From Daucus carota subsp. sativus (Eukaryota; Streptophyta; Magnoliopsida; Apiales; Apiaceae), in contig NC_030381.2 of NCBI RefSeq assembly GCF_001625215.2, forward strand, positions 55,884,714 through 55,948,713: a stretch of DNA of 64,000 nt, written 5' to 3'. The notes beneath the pieces were generated by a model that did not search any database, was not told the origin of the DNA, and was given only the letters and a program-made list of their open reading frames with translations. Positions 38,801 through 51,065 of this stretch are shown here, one piece after another; the stretch's first letter is position 1; each line of letters opens with the position of its first letter. A program made the position numbers and the translations under genes.

Positions 38801-41675
38801 TGTAGTTCATTCCATCTCACATATAAATATAACTATACTATACTATTAAAGCTGAATAAGAGTTCTTTAGTGCTTTTTCGGTTTGTCCTTTGGGTCGGGT
38901 TGAAGTGATACAAGTATGGACTTAATAGATTCTGAAATAATATGAAATAGTTTGATTAGTTTAATAGGCTGGGTTAGGATTAATGAAAATAAGAACTATT
39001 AAGCTATGATCTAAAATAGTATATATACATAAATTATAAAAAAAGACTTCTGTTGAAACAAGATTATATGTCGTATAAAAAATATATCTAGGCTTAAACG
39101 TAAGGCTAATTTAAAGAAATAACGGGATATTTTTTTTATATAAAACACCCATGAAATACATGTATACTTGCTCAATAATTTTTTAATAGGGAGTATTATT
39201 TTGGGTTTGTCAACCAGCGGATGACTATTAAACCGGCTAGTCAATTGATTGTTTTAAAACTTCGTGTGCTTGCCTTAACTCACCATTTTACAAACATGCT
39301 AATGAGACAATTATGCTGGGGGTGATTAATGTTATCAGTTTAGATCGAGAACCTGTATTATGATTTACCTCAAATGCCAATTATCATCTCTGCTGATAAC
39401 TCCTGCACAATCATATAAGAATAATCAAGTTATTTACTTTCATACATACTACATATATATACTTCAGCTGCTGCATAGGTTAAACCATTGACTCTATCAA
39501 CTGCAGTTCATATGACTGTTCTGTCTGTCATGCATCAATATTTTCCTTATCTTATTTAGGTGCTCAACCACTGTGGAATCTTTTCCTCCTGAACCAACTT
39601 GTACTACTAATCATCATGAACTGAAGCCAGATATACAAAGCATAAGGATATTGGTAGGGCCTCCTCTAAAACGGCCTCCAAAGAACCAGAGGTTGATCGA
39701 TTCATTATTATCAAAATTTTCTTCAGCTGATTCAAATTCTACCAATCTAAGAAGTGACCAGAATATCCGTGCATCTCATTTAGGGAAGATCATCTGCCCT
39801 CAAGGTTTAGATGATGTTGTTGTCTTTTGTACTACTGATTTTTCAACCATCTTTAAAGAGGTCCATGTTAGAACTCGCAGGGTGCAACTCATTGGTCTTG
39901 AGGTATTCATGCTCATAGATTCATGAATTATTAGACCTAAATGATTTATATTTTTATTATTTATGTGTAGAAGGCATAACTTAGTGGTGGTGTAGGGTGC
40001 TGGTAAAACTTCTCTTCTCAAGGCAATACTGGCCAAGGGCAGGCTTCCCGCTGCTGCTCGTGCTGAAGATGCACATACGGAAATTGTTGAAGAAGGTGTT
40101 TCTGGTGGTCTGTGCTACTCAGATTCAGCAGGAATAAATCTGCAGGTCCATTTATTATCATATCTTATATGTATACTCTATGGTTTGGTTTGTCGTATAG
40201 TGTTTTACTATGTCTCCCGAATTACTTTAAGTATCTTCCATGCTTTGCAGTATCATTTTATGCAGAAGTCTCTCATATAATCCTTCTTTGGGATTCATCA
40301 ATGTCTATACCTCTGCATTCTTTAACGATCGCAAATTTTCGAAATTGGAAGTGTGTATTATTACTTTAATTTTCTTTATATAAATTTCATCCATTTGTAT
40401 TCTTCCTACAATTGGAATGCTCTCCATATCACATACATTTTTAGCAATGGCAAATAGTTAACTTCTTTTCTTTCTTCCTTATTTCTAAAATTAATCCTGT
40501 TTATTAGTTAAAAATTTTGTTTTTTGTTTGTAATGCAGGATCTGAGTAAGGAGGTCTCTTCTTTCAGGGATAAGCTATGGTTGGGAGTTCGCGATCTTAG
40601 TAAAAAAATAGACTGTATTGTTCTTGTGCATAATCTATCTCATCAAATTCCACGATGCAGTCATGCAAATGCACAGGAACAACCGGCGCTCTCCCTTCTA
40701 CTAGATGAGGCCAAAGCACTTGGAGTCCCTTGGATTTTGGCAATAACTAATAAATTTTCTTTAAATGCGCATCAGCAAAAAGCAGCAGTGGACGCTATCC
40801 TACAAGCATACCAAGCATCTCCCAGTAGAACTGAAATTATTAATTCATGTTCATATGTTGTACCCAGTGTTGCAAATACTACACCGTCCGGACTTTCTAC
40901 TGAGAGAGATTCTGATGCCAAGTTGGCTGCTCTGAATCTTATTTTTGCTCCAATAAATTTGGTTCGTAAGCCTTTTCAAAAGAAATCGGCCAGCCTTCCT
41001 GTTGAGGGCGTGAGCGCTCTTTGTCGGATTGTTAAACGTGTTCTTCGGGACCACGAGGAAGCTGCTTTGCAGGTAAGAGTCAGGCATACTATCGAAGTCA
41101 TGTTAATTCTATGCACAAGACATAAGTTATGAAATTCTATGAAAGATAGCTCGGCCAGAAGCTGAACAAGTTTAGAACCTTTTTCAATTAAAAATATAAA
41201 ATTATTTGTTGTTTAAAAAAGCCAAACTGTCGATGCAGTGTTGTTGTGATATACGTGTCAGTTATTAATATTATTCTCTCTCATCTCATCAAACTAAGAG
41301 GTTCAGACTTAAGACATTTCTTCACACTTCCGATTTCCAAACTCATGAATTTGTTGGGATACTGATGCAAAAGTAATCTGCCATTTTTAGGTGCTTATTA
41401 AGTTATTATCATTGTTGTCTGGAATTGGTTTGATTTGTTGGAAATCAAAGGTCGATTTTTTATTATTTTTTTAAAACCTATTGAAGGAACTTGCTAGAGA
41501 TAGACTTTTGTTGGAGTCTGCCCGGGAACATGCAGTTGCTGCGGATGCAATTCGGGAAGCACAGGCGAGGGCTAATTCTTTGACTGCGGCAGCAGTGGGG
41601 GGTTCTCTTGGTGCTGGTCTTGGCATTGTTATGGCTATTGCTCTGGGTGCTGCATCTGCCTTGAGAAAACCATGA
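32844..41675 (+). CDS. Class-3 lipase fused to a P-loop GTPase-like domain
   Basis: Fourteen exons: 32844-33101, 34182-34291, 34729-34791, 34881-35061, 35199-35303, 35382-35512, 35607-36186, 36413-36478, 36651-36727, 37855-38136, 39560-39902, 39996-40145, 40539-41072, 41487-41675. Total 3069 nt, 1022 residues, phase-consistent. The first third is an alpha/beta-hydrolase lipase: YLLAEAGDTLYASFIGTKQY, VLCGHSLGGAVA with the nucleophile Ser, FSQPPVGN, and YCIPEDLVPRIL with the likely acid. The last third has a Walker A motif GLEGAGKTSLL spanning the exon 11/12 border, and ITNKFSL resembling a degenerate NKxD. The end (AAAVGGSLGAGLGIVMAIAL) is Gly/Ala-rich and may enter a membrane. I recall an Arabidopsis homologue, At3g07400, of about 1000 residues. 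Substrate unknown. The start ATG at 32844 begins MDWSLHQRVESWIREQ. Confidence 0.9.
33312..33480. repeat. Pair of 50-bp direct repeats in lipase intron 1
   Basis: GATATGAGAAATxAGGATTT-type units at 33312-33361 and 33431-33480, nearly identical, 119 bp apart. Origin unknown. Confidence 0.8.
33728..33807. repeat. Tandem 2 x 40-bp repeat in lipase intron 1
   Basis: Two adjacent 40-bp copies starting GGCAAATTCTGGGGCACAGG, differing at about three positions. Confidence 0.85.
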
Positions 41676-42257
41676 TCTTTTTGCTCCGTAGCCTTGAGGG
41701 AAATTGCTTCTAATCTTAACTAGTTTCTATGCAGGCGTGGACTATGTCAGCTCTAATGCTGAATCTGTGTGGTTATAATCACAAGTTATAACCACTTCTA
41801 ATAGTGATAGTGTATTTTTAGGTTGTAATCTACCATTTTTTTTTTTCATTTAATTCTTCTAGATTTCTATAGAGTGGAGTATTCCAACTCTTTTTAAGTA
41901 TCCTGTATATATATATGTACAATTTTGGTAAAGTTTATTATCTCTGTGAAGACGTCGCAAGACACTGTATTGTACTATCAATATACTTATATAAAGAAGA
42001 AGCGAGGGGCGTGTAGGTGGCGCCTCTCATATCTTTCTGTTCTATTTTTCTAATTTTCTGGAATTTTTGGATGAAAAATATCAAAAATTAGAACTACCTT
42101 TTTTAGTTTCGGGTATATTAGAAGGAAGTTTCAGAATATGATTTTGTATCAGATTATTTATGGAATATAGTAACCTGAAAGTTTTAATATGATTTTGTTT
42201 CAGATTATTTAATTATTGGAAAGAGTAGCACACAAGTTTCTCTGATTTTGTATCACA

Positions 42258-44195
42258 TCAATATATATATATATATAAAGGAGGATGCGCGCGTCTCTAG
42301 TATTGTTCGATTCAGTCTTCTGAATTTTCTTGAATTTCGGAGAGAAAAGATAATTATAATTCAAAAAATCAGGTCCAAGAATTCTAAAATTAATACAACT
42401 CTTTTCTTATCGAATTCTAAAGATGATACAGTTCTTTTCTTATTTGGTATTTCTTATTAAATTCTAAAGATGATACAATAGTATTTCTTATAGAATTCTA
42501 ACGATGATACAATTCTTTTCTTATTTAGTAATTCTAAAAGAAATAGGATTATATTTATTCAAACTAATAATAATAGATAAAATACAATTTATATTTAAGT
42601 TATGTAAAGTAATATATACAATTCTTATTTTCGATAATATATAATATATTGAAGATATGTTTAACGGGAACACGACTGAAAATAACTTTTATGGAATTAT
42701 AATATTATTTCGTATCAAAATTTATAAAAAAAGATTATTTATTAGTATTGTGTTTAAGGGGAGGACGGCCCAAATTAATTTTTACCTAAATAATAATATT
42801 TTTTTATTAGTATTATGTTTGACGGGAAAGTAGCTAAAACAATATTTTGTCTAAATTTATAAAAAATTCATAACGCCGTGTTCGATTCAGTCTTCTGATT
42901 TTTCTTAAATTTCGGAGAGAAAATATAGCTATAATTCAAAAAATCAGGTTCAAGAATTCTAAAAGTAATACAACTCTTTTCTTATCGAATTCTAAGGATG
43001 ATACAATTCTTTTCTTATTTAGTATTTCTTATTGAATTCTAAAGATGAGACAATTATTTTCTTATTTAGTAATCCTAATAGAAATAGGATTATATTTATT
43101 CAAACTAACAAAATCATAGATAAAATACAATTTATATTTAAGATTTGTAAGGTAATACGTACAATTGTTATTATCGATTTAGTCTTATAATTTTCTTAAA
43201 TTTCGAATAGAAAATAAAGGATTGTAAAGATAATAATCATTAAAAAAAACTGATAGCAACAAAAATTATAACCATAAAAGAATAATAATTTTTAACTAAT
43301 ATATAGGCATCAAAAAATAAAAATAATTAACAAATAAAATAATATATAAAAAATAGGAATCATATATTAATTTTATGATAATGTAAATGGGTCTTGATTA
43401 GTATTGTGTTTGACGGGCACGGGAAGCGGCCCAAACTAATTTTTATCTAAATAATAATAAATTTTCTATTAGTATTATGTTTGACGGGAAAGTCGCTAAA
43501 TTGTTTTTTATAAAAGAATAATAATTTTTAATTAATAAATAGGAATCAAAATATAAAAATAATTAACAAATAAAATAATATATAAAAAATAGGTATCATA
43601 TATTGATTTTATGATAATGTAAATGGTTCTTGATTAGTATTTCGTTTGACGGGCACGGGAGGCGGCCCAAACTAATTTTTATCCAAATAATAATAAATTT
43701 TCTATTAGTATTATGTTTGACGGTAAAGTCGCTAAAATAATTTTTTATCTATGTTATAATATAATTTTTTTGTTACACAATTCAAAATAATCTTTAATTT
43801 TGTCATAATTAGAATAATTTTTATTAGTATTGTGTTTGACAGTAAAACGACTCAAACTAATATCTAAATTATAATGTTTTGTTATAAGTATTGTGTTAGA
43901 CAAGAGAACGGCTCAAACTAATTTTGATCTAAATTATAATATTTAATTTATCATAAAAATAATAATTATGGATTAATATTGTCTTTGACGGGAGGGGGGT
44001 TCGAACTAATTTTATTATTAGTATTGATTGTGTATGACAGGATGATCACTTAAACAAATTTTTATATCAATTATAATATTTTTTATTTGTGATATGTTTA
44101 ATGGAAAGATGACTCAAAATAATTTTTATCCTATTGTAATTCTGATTCATATCAAAATTTATCACGCCGCCGCGAAGCGCGGCTTTTTTCACTAG
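42258..44195 (+). mobile_element. Inner Helitron inserted in the outer one
   Basis: 1938 bp, TC at 42258 to CTAG ending 44195, with the 3' hairpin GCCGCGAAGCGCGGC just upstream (six-base stem, three-base loop). The 5' end TCAATATATATATATATAAA resembles that of the outer element. If it is removed, TTTGTATCACA joins TTATTTATG and restores the outer element's 105-bp repeat unit, so the insertion lies exactly between A and T. The interior is AT-rich and repetitive, with no protein gene. Confidence 0.85.
42655..44120 (+). repeat. About twelve diverged copies of a TGTTTGACGGGAAA unit
   Basis: Inside the inner Helitron, units of about 60-75 bp read TATTAGTATTGTGTTTGACG then GGAAAGxxGCxCAAACTAAT and an AT-rich tail. 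Copies start near 42660, 42750, 42810, 43405, 43486, 43643, 43715, 43833, 43890, 43983, 44030 and 44095. A larger block of about 235 bp (43270-43510 and 43510-43740) is also duplicated. Confidence 0.75.
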
Positions 44196-44498
44196 TTATT
44201 TATGTAATATAGTAACTTGAAAGTTTTAATATGATTTTGTTTCAGATTATTTAATTATGGGAAAGAGTAGCACACAAGTCTCTCTGATTTTGTATCAGAT
44301 TATTTATGGAATATAATAATCTGAAAGTTTTAATATGATTTTGTTTCAAATTATTTAATATTGAAAAAAAGTAGCACACAAGTCTCTCTGAATTTGTATC
44401 AGATTATTTATGGAATATAGTAGCTTGAAAGTTTTAATATGATTTTGTTTCAGATTATTTAATTATAGGAAAGAGTAGCACCCAAGTCTCTCTGCACC

Positions 44499-44506
44499 TA
44501 TAAATA
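44499..44506 (+). promoter_or_regulatory. TATA box inside the outer Helitron
   Basis: TATAAATA is followed about 25-30 bp on by CATCTAAACACAACCTCCTC and a CT-rich leader-like stretch to 44580. It looks like a plant core promoter plus 5' leader. No open reading frame of note follows before the Helitron end. It may be captured host DNA or a short remnant from an LTR element. Confidence 0.5.
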
Positions 44507-45014
44507 CCCTTATAGATCGTAGGGTTTTGAATCATCTAAACACAACCTCCTCTCTCTCAATATCACAACCTTACCTCTCTCTGGGGATAATTCTCTTACT
44601 CGATTTCTAACTCGGCGGTGTCGTTCTTCTGTAACGATAAGTGAAGGCTGTGTATTAAAAAAAGAGTCGACAAAATCCAAACACGGGAAAAGAATATAGT
44701 CTTGACATGATATTGATGGATGATATCAATAAATTAACTAGTGATGTATGTTTGTTGGTTATTTTTTTATAATATTTGTTTTGTTTATCGGACATGTTTG
44801 TTGTTTTTAATTTTTATATGATTCATTTTGTATATAGGAAAAAATTATTCAAGCATTATCTGTTTGTTTTTATTCTACAAATATTAATATTGAATCATTA
44901 ATATAATTTTTATAGGCCGCCGCAACGCGCGGCTTCTCAACTAGTTGTATATGTGAAAGCATGGGGAAATTGAATCCAAGAACTGATATTTTGTAGCTAG
45001 GTTACACCTCCAGC

Positions 45015-45726
45015 TAGGGGTGAGCATCGGTCGGTTTGGACGGTTTTGAGGTCTGAACCAAACCATAATTATCGGTTTTCCAAAACCTCAATCCGAAACC
45101 AAACCGTTAAGTTAAAAAACCGAACCAAACCAATCCGTTTGAAACGGTTTGGTTCAGATTGGTTTCGGTTAAAACCGCTTATTATCAATATAACAAATTC
45201 ATCAACAAAATTAAACTTGAAATTGCAAAACAAGAATTGAAAGTTTGAAATATAATATGAATTTGTATATTAGATTTTAATTTATATTATAAAAAAGATA
45301 TTAAATTATAAGAGCTTGTAAAATATAAGGAGAGGGAGAAAGATGATAAAAATGTAATCTTATACTTTTATTTAAAAAAAAACAAAAATATAATACATAC
45401 AAATTAGTATATCAATATTCTTTAAAAAATATGAATAATAGTTTTATATGTTTTATTTTTCACATATTTTGTAGAATATAATTTTATTATCAATTTATTA
45501 TTCACACATGTAAATTATTATTTTATTATATATATATATATATATATTCGGTTCGGTTTGGTTATATCGGTCGGTTTGGAGGTAAAAACCGAAACCAAAC
45601 CAAAAAAATTCGGTGTTTTAAATTTCAAACCGTAACCAAACCAAACCGTTAATAAACCGTAAAAATCGGTTTGGACGGTTTGGATCGGCCGGTTTAGATC
45701 GGTTTGGAGAATTCTTGCTCACCCCT
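45015..45726. mobile_element. Mutator-type MITE with CGGTTTGG-rich ends
   Basis: 712 bp with TAGGGGTGAGCA at the left end and TGCTCACCCCT at the right, flanked by the exact 9-bp repeat ACCTCCAGC (45006-45014 and 45727-45735). Both ends are filled with CGGTTTGG, GGTTCGG and AAACCGAA-type units; the centre is AT-rich with a (TA)n run at about 45523-45548. The 9-bp duplication indicates a Mutator-like origin. The frame 45046-45240 is a by-product. Confidence 0.88.
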
Positions 45727-45865
45727 ACCTCCAGCCTTGTGTTTAAAAATGTATCATGTAGATGCAACAAAGTATTAGTTTGCGTTGACATGCTGCCCGA
45801 AAACGATCAGCTGAACAAATTTCTGCAGATACAGCTTGCCCATTCGATCATATGCATATCCAATA

Positions 45866-46086
45866 CTCCCTCACTTTTTATTCAATCGTTTTAAAGAAGT
45901 TAATACTTTACCAATATATTGTATTGTTTTTTTAATGGATTAACATATTTAATACTTAATTTACCATATAAAGTGGATATGGACAAGAGTTTTGATACCG
46001 AGAGAGCAGGAGGAAGGGTGGTCGCAATGAATGATACGAAAATGGGAAATGTGGCCACGAGCACACAATGGACAGATTGAATGGAG
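45866..46086. mobile_element. Degraded Stowaway-like MITE
   Basis: CTCCCTCACTTTTTATTCAATC after TA at the left end and, inverted, CTCCATTCAATCTGTCC before TA at the right end. About 220 bp, no coding capacity. Ends and TA target fit the Stowaway (Tc1/mariner) group but are diverged. Confidence 0.6.
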
Positions 46087-46513
46087 TAATAGTTGCCCGG
46101 TTAGCATTAGGTGGGTAGTCTTCTGCTCATATCAAGTGCAGACGAAGCAAAGCACGATGATTCTATTGCTGTAGATGTCGCACAATATCCCACAGAATCA
46201 TAATATAAGGATGTGCAATAAGCTTCGGTCATGATAATGCAAAGGCTTGCACGTAACAACTTGCAAGCCGCTCGTATTTGGTTCAACTAATAAAATGCAG
46301 AGCTACACAGTTATTGGCATCAAACTACACATTTAGTATCTTATTTTCTCATATTAATTATCCATGTCAAACTGTTCCCACAGGAAAATGCAAAAAGAAA
46401 CTAAACAATAAATTAATTAATTCGTAAATGTTTGAAAAGGACTCTCAAACAAGCAACTTCAAATGCCGAATGATAACAAATTAAGAGCAGGTATGTATTT
46501 GCTTCATCACTCA

Positions 46514-47661
46514 TTATCTGGAACAGCAGGCACTCCAGCTCTGCTTTGAGCCAGCTCCATTGTTAACTAATGTGACTCGATTCACAGATAACTCAGCCTT
46601 GTAGGAATCTGAGTTTAGGACTTTTCGGCTAATGTTATTGTAGATATCCCGAATAACAATCTCAAAAGCAGTGTTAACATTAGTAGCATCTAATGCAGAT
46701 GTCTCAATGAAAAACAGCCCTTCCTCCTCCGCTAAGGTTTTACCCTCCTCCACACTTACATCTCTGATATCTTCCAAATCACACTTGTTTCCAACAAGCA
46801 TTCTTGCCACCGTAGTATCACAATGAGCTGTATGGTTAATGCAACAAATATGAGTTAATCAGGCACAAGGCAGGTTATTAATTGTCATATCAAGTAGATC
46901 CAAAAACAAGACACCAAATCTACTCAGGCAGAATTAAGTATGAACAGTGTCCAAATTATGAACTCAATACTACAAAGAGCACTATTAACCCTTAGGCAAC
47001 CATAAAAAAGACACCATAAGGAGCAGACATTGTGATTAGCTAAATGAGAGGTAGAAACTCAATAATTCTGATGTTAACAGACGCTGTCTCGTTTAAGAGC
47101 TTGTAGCAAACATAGTAATAACTTTAACATAACTCATTAGACTTCAATGCTCAACTCAAGTTTGCAGTTGTGCTATTTCCCCATTTGTATTCGGCTATGT
47201 GCACAAGATTATTTACTCTAAACATGGTTATCATTAGCAATATCACCGGTTATACCACTGCATCGGATTTCGACTAAACATTGCAGAACTTGAAACTTGA
47301 ATAATCTTCTTTTCCCTTTTAAGAAGATAAACTACACTCGAGAAAACTTGATTCATAAATTGACAGTTCTATGTTGGGCCGATAGACTACATTGGAAAGT
47401 AAGCAAGTATCACATGAATGACATACAGTAATGAAGATGCAACATCCACTAGATAGAAAAAGTAACCTACTAGGGGCCACTAATTGACATCTTCCACCAA
47501 AATTCTAAAAAAGCCAACAATAGAAATTTCAATCAACAAATTTGCGCAGAATCAATAGAAACTAATCTAAACCCATGTCAGAGAATCAAATTGCATAGCT
47601 GATAGAAAAATTTTTTAAGAACTCTACAATAAGGAGGGTGAGAGAGGGGGTGAGAGAGAGA

Positions 47662-47720
<59 letters not shown>

Positions 47721-48052
47721 CTATTGAGCTCATCAAGCCATCGTCTGATACTCTCAAAAGTGGGTCTCCTCGTAATATCATAAACCAAAAGAGCACCAAA
47801 AGCACCTCTATAATAAGCAGAAGTAACCGCTCTAAAACGCTCCTGGCCAGCAGTATCCCACACTTGGGCCTTGACTTCCTTGCCATCAACTTGAACAACC
47901 TGGGTCTGAAACTCAACCCCAATAGTAGCCTTGGAGTTCTGATCAAACTCATCTCTGGCAAATCTCGAGAGCAAATTAGATTTGCCCACAGCAGAGTCCC
48001 CTATCACCACTATCTTGAACAGATACTCCTCTCCTTCCCCTGTTTCATCCAT
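46514..48052 (-). CDS. RAB GTPase of the RABA5 group
   Basis: Two exons, 47722-48052 and 46514-46827, encode 214 residues. All GTP-binding motifs are present: GDSAVGKS (P-loop), ATIGVEFQ (switch I), WDTAGQE (switch II), VGNKCDLE and ETSA. Effector-region [15 protein letters not shown] is typical of RABA. The C-terminus ends SACCSR, where the paired cysteines would be geranylgeranylated for membrane attachment. The text [20 protein letters not shown] across the exon junction is close to RABA5 proteins; by gene order RABA5b is likely. These GTPases act at trans-Golgi and endosomal membranes. The intron opens GTAATC and runs at once into a (TC)n tract, which in genomic DNA is the (GA)n at 47640-47717. 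Confidence 0.93.
47640..47717. repeat. (GA)n microsatellite at the RAB intron donor
   Basis: About 75 bp of almost pure GA ending five bases from the 5' splice site of the RABA5-like gene. In the pre-mRNA it reads (UC)n directly after GUAAUC. Confidence 0.9.
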
Positions 48053-48105
48053 TGTGAGATTTGTTGGGAAGTGTGAAGATGGATTGGGGAATGTATATAT
48101 ACAAG

Positions 48106-48114
48106 TTTATATAA
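48106..48114 (-). promoter_or_regulatory. Candidate TATA box of the RAB gene
   Basis: Minus-strand TATATAAAC lies about 55 bp upstream of the ATG at 48052. A second TATATATA lies closer (about 48093-48101), so the exact box is unsure. Confidence 0.45.
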
Positions 48115-49051
48115 GTATGTAATGATTTGGGGAGGTTTCTCTTTGCAGCTGCAGAGACTAACTGCGCAATTACCGGCCTATTTTACATACTCATAACATG
48201 TCTGCATGTCTTTTTAGGCCCATTTTTCTAATGTAAATCATCATAATTTCGTATCTTTCTGGATTTATTTAAATTAAAATAAAACTTGGACATACATATA
48301 ATATTTATTACACCAGATGTCAGGACTGCGGAATTTTGTTCAACCGCACAACTATGATATATTAGATTGGAATTTTAATTGATTGTTTTTAGTCATGAAT
48401 TTTAATGAATTGTATGTGATTTTGATTTTGTGATAAAATGTCAGGATTTAAGCGCAATATTTCAAAATTTCATAGATTTTGGTGGGATTTCAAAAAATTT
48501 AAAATATACCGAAAAATGTCACAAAATTCATAATTTTATGAAATCCAAATAAAACTCCAACAGCATTTGAATACTATCAAATTTCAATGGATCTCCAACA
48601 ATCCCGATCGAATACCCTCACATTTCATTATGAAAAAAAATACTTTAAAATTCCAAAATATAATATCGAGTCGGATTCGAGTTTTGAGATGAAATATGTA
48701 CCGTAGCCCACTGAACGGGGCGTTATTACCATTTATTCTTGATTTATTTTTGGTAGGTAAATATTAAAAGTTTTTTATGGTGCTGATAAATTAATGGTTG
48801 CCAACTACTATTACTTTAATTATGTTAATTTGAGGTCCCAAACATGAAACCAGAAATTTAAGGAAAGAAAAGCAAGGCGTGAATATCGTGTCAGACTGTC
48901 AGTAGCACAGCTAGGGCTCCAAGGCCTTTGCCTCGGGAATGGGCTAATAGCTATTTAGGCTGGCCCAAAAGTTAAGCCCGTGAGCCGACATAAATTATTT
49001 TGGTCCTCCAGAAAAAACTACTCATAAGTACTACTATTTTTCAACTTTAGA
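48115..49051. other. Intergenic, no gene seen
   Basis: AT-rich upstream region of the RAB gene (minus) with no coding frame of note. Confidence 0.5.
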
Positions 49052-49060
49052 GTTTAGAAT

Positions 49061-49653
49061 TAGGGACGGGCGCGGGGGCACTTCGGGGTCGGGGAGTGCT
49101 ATCCCCGACCCCGATTCCCGAATTCAATATCCGTCCCCGATCCCGCCCCGAACTCCGAACGGGGAACGGGGATCCCCGCAGGGATTCGGGGAATTTTAAT
49201 TTTTAATAAAAAAATAATAACCTTATAATATATAATATATTTTTAATAAAAAACAAACTACTAACTCCTAATATATTAATAATATAATATTGTTTTGTAT
49301 TTTCAATATCAAATCATATTAAAATTGATTTATAATATAAATAAATGACAATTTAAAATATATTATATTACAATATATTTATTATCAATCAATAAAAATA
49401 ATGATCATTTTTTAATTTTAATTATATTATAAAAGTTAACTATTTTTAATAATATATTTAGTATAATATATATAAATATATTATTATTTATATATATACA
49501 CAATCGGGGTCGGAGATCGGGGCGGGGAGACACCAATCCGCGACCCCACCCCGATCCCCGAATTTTTTATAATACTTTCCCCGATCCCCACCCCCGAAAA
49601 ATTTCCGTTCGGGTCGGGGATCGGATCGGGATCGGGATCGAGGTCCATCCCTA
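49061..49653. mobile_element. Mutator-type MITE with CGGGGTCGGGG-rich ends
   Basis: About 593 bp. Left end TAGGGACGGGC, right end inverted TAGGGATGGAC. Subterminal runs of CGGGGTCGGGG, CCCCGATCCC and GATCGGGATC surround a very AT-rich core. Flanks TTTAGAAT and TTGAGAAT match at seven of eight positions, a probable worn target duplication. No coding capacity. Confidence 0.75.
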
Positions 49654-50114
49654 TTGAGAATAGTCACGGGCACGAGAATATTATTCGCTTCCAGAAGCTA
49701 ATTTTCTAATTTTATGGGTCCTACCCACTCAAGTCAACCTCTTGATTTGGTCGTGAGGACAAGTAAGTCCACTATATCGGCCTGTGGGCTCATGGACTGT
49801 GGTGCTTCTGTTGTTTCATTACAAAAAGTCTACTTTTTCAATTAATAATATCCGCACTTCTTTTAAAAAAACAGAATCGAACTTTAATACCGTCCACAAT
49901 TAATAATATCAATTTTGAATTAATTAAAATATTTGATCATAATGTTTATCAAATATATTAAAATAATATCATGATAATTAAATTATAAAATATATAAAAT
50001 TAGTTTCAGAAAATATATAACGATTAACCCATATTTATAAATTAATATCAATTAATTCAACAATTAATTCATCAAATTGACGATTTTTAGAACCCCGTCT
50101 AACATGAATTCTTC
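49654..50114. other. Upstream region of the DUF26 gene
   Basis: AT-rich, no gene. Ends in the TATA box described next. Confidence 0.5.
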
Positions 50115-50122
50115 TATAAATA
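50115..50122 (+). promoter_or_regulatory. TATA box of the DUF26 gene
   Basis: TATAAATA lies 50 bp upstream of the ATG at 50165, implying a very short 5' leader. Confidence 0.6.
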
Positions 50123-50164
50123 AATAACCACAGTTGTTGGAGCAGCCTGCATGAAAGCTAAAAG

Positions 50165-50944
50165 ATGAAGAAGAATGTGCTCTACTCTATAGTTTTCTTG
50201 CTTTTTCTCTGTACAAGCAGAACAGCTTCAGAAAGTGCTGATTCTGTGGGAAATTTCTGCAATAACAGCAAAAATATAAGTAGCTCCACGGTTTCAGCCA
50301 ATGTGCAAAGCCTATTAGCTCAACTAGTTGAGACCACAGCTAGAAATGGCTTCGCCTCATTATCCTACGGCAAAGGAGATAACACTGTCTATGGTTTAGC
50401 ACAATGCAGAGGTGATGTGAGCAGCAAAGACTGCTCAGATTGCGTGCAAGACGCAGCCAAAAAGATCGGTAAGGCTTGTCCGAACCAGGCGGATGCAAGG
50501 ATATGGTATGATTATTGCTTCCTAAGGTATGACACGAGGGATTTTCGCGGTGAGGTGGATACAGTTGGGATTTTATATGCCAATGTGGAGGATGTTAAGG
50601 ATCCCGAATATTTCAAGCAGAAGCTTAGTTCAATTTTTAACAAGACGAATTCGGATGCCTTGGTGCCTAGTAACAAAGGGCTTGGCAAGGCAGAGTCGAA
50701 AATATCAACATTTGTGACACTTTATGCCCTGGTGCAGTGCACCAGGGACTTGCCAGAGAGGGGTTGTGCGCGGTGCCTCACCACTGCTCTTACTAATTTT
50801 GATGGTTTCTGCGACAACAAGAAAGGGTGTCGGGTTTTGTATAGCAGTTGTTTTGTCCGCTATGAGGAGTATCCGTTTTACTTCCCTCTTGAAACGCAGA
50901 ATTCCAACATGTCAAATTATGTATCAAAAGTTTCTAGGCCTTGA
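50165..50944 (+). CDS. Cysteine-rich repeat secretory protein (two DUF26 domains)
   Basis: A single exon of 259 residues. A signal peptide (MKKNVLYSIVFLLFLCTSRT) is followed by two DUF26/Gnk2 domains. Each has the C-x8-C-x2-C signature: CRGDVSSKDCSDC at about residue 86 and CTRDLPERGCARC at about residue 194. There is no kinase domain, transmembrane helix or GPI tail, so the protein is predicted to be secreted. Related proteins (CRRSP class, ginkbilobin) bind mannose or act in defence and at the cell wall (family knowledge). Its closest namesake I recall is CRRSP55 (At5g48540), whose genomic neighbour in Arabidopsis is HINT3; that gene also lies in this window. Confidence 0.9.
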   Translation: MKKNVLYSIVFLLFLCTSRTASESADSVGNFCNNSKNISSSTVSANVQSLLAQLVETTARNGFASLSYGKGDNTVYGLAQCRGDVSSKDCSDCVQDAAKKIGKACPNQADARIWYDYCFLRYDTRDFRGEVDTVGILYANVEDVKDPEYFKQKLSSIFNKTNSDALVPSNKGLGKAESKISTFVTLYALVQCTRDLPERGCARCLTTALTNFDGFCDNKKGCRVLYSSCFVRYEEYPFYFPLETQNSNMSNYVSKVSRP

Positions 50945-51065
50945 TAACTGATATGTATAAGTGTAATTGTAGCTCTGGAGAAACTTCTATATATTATTTC
51001 ACTTGAGTAGTATCTTATTCAGTATTTACAGTATAGACTTGAAGCGGATAATTACATTAGGATCA

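Larger units (their letters stand above)
41978..44944 (+). mobile_element. Outer non-autonomous Helitron
   Basis: Begins TCAATATACTTATATAAAGA after a host A (41977) and ends CTAG (44941-44944) before a host T. About 10 bp before the end is the GC hairpin GCCGCCGCAACGCGCGGC (about 44915-44932). TC start, 3' hairpin and CTAG between A and T are the hallmarks of Helitrons. It begins about 300 bp after the lipase stop codon. Its own sequence is about 1.03 kb; the rest is a second Helitron inserted at 42258-44195. It holds four copies of a roughly 105-bp unit (TCTCTGATTTTGTATCAGAT...) and a TATA-type promoter near its 3' part. No RepHel gene. Confidence 0.8.
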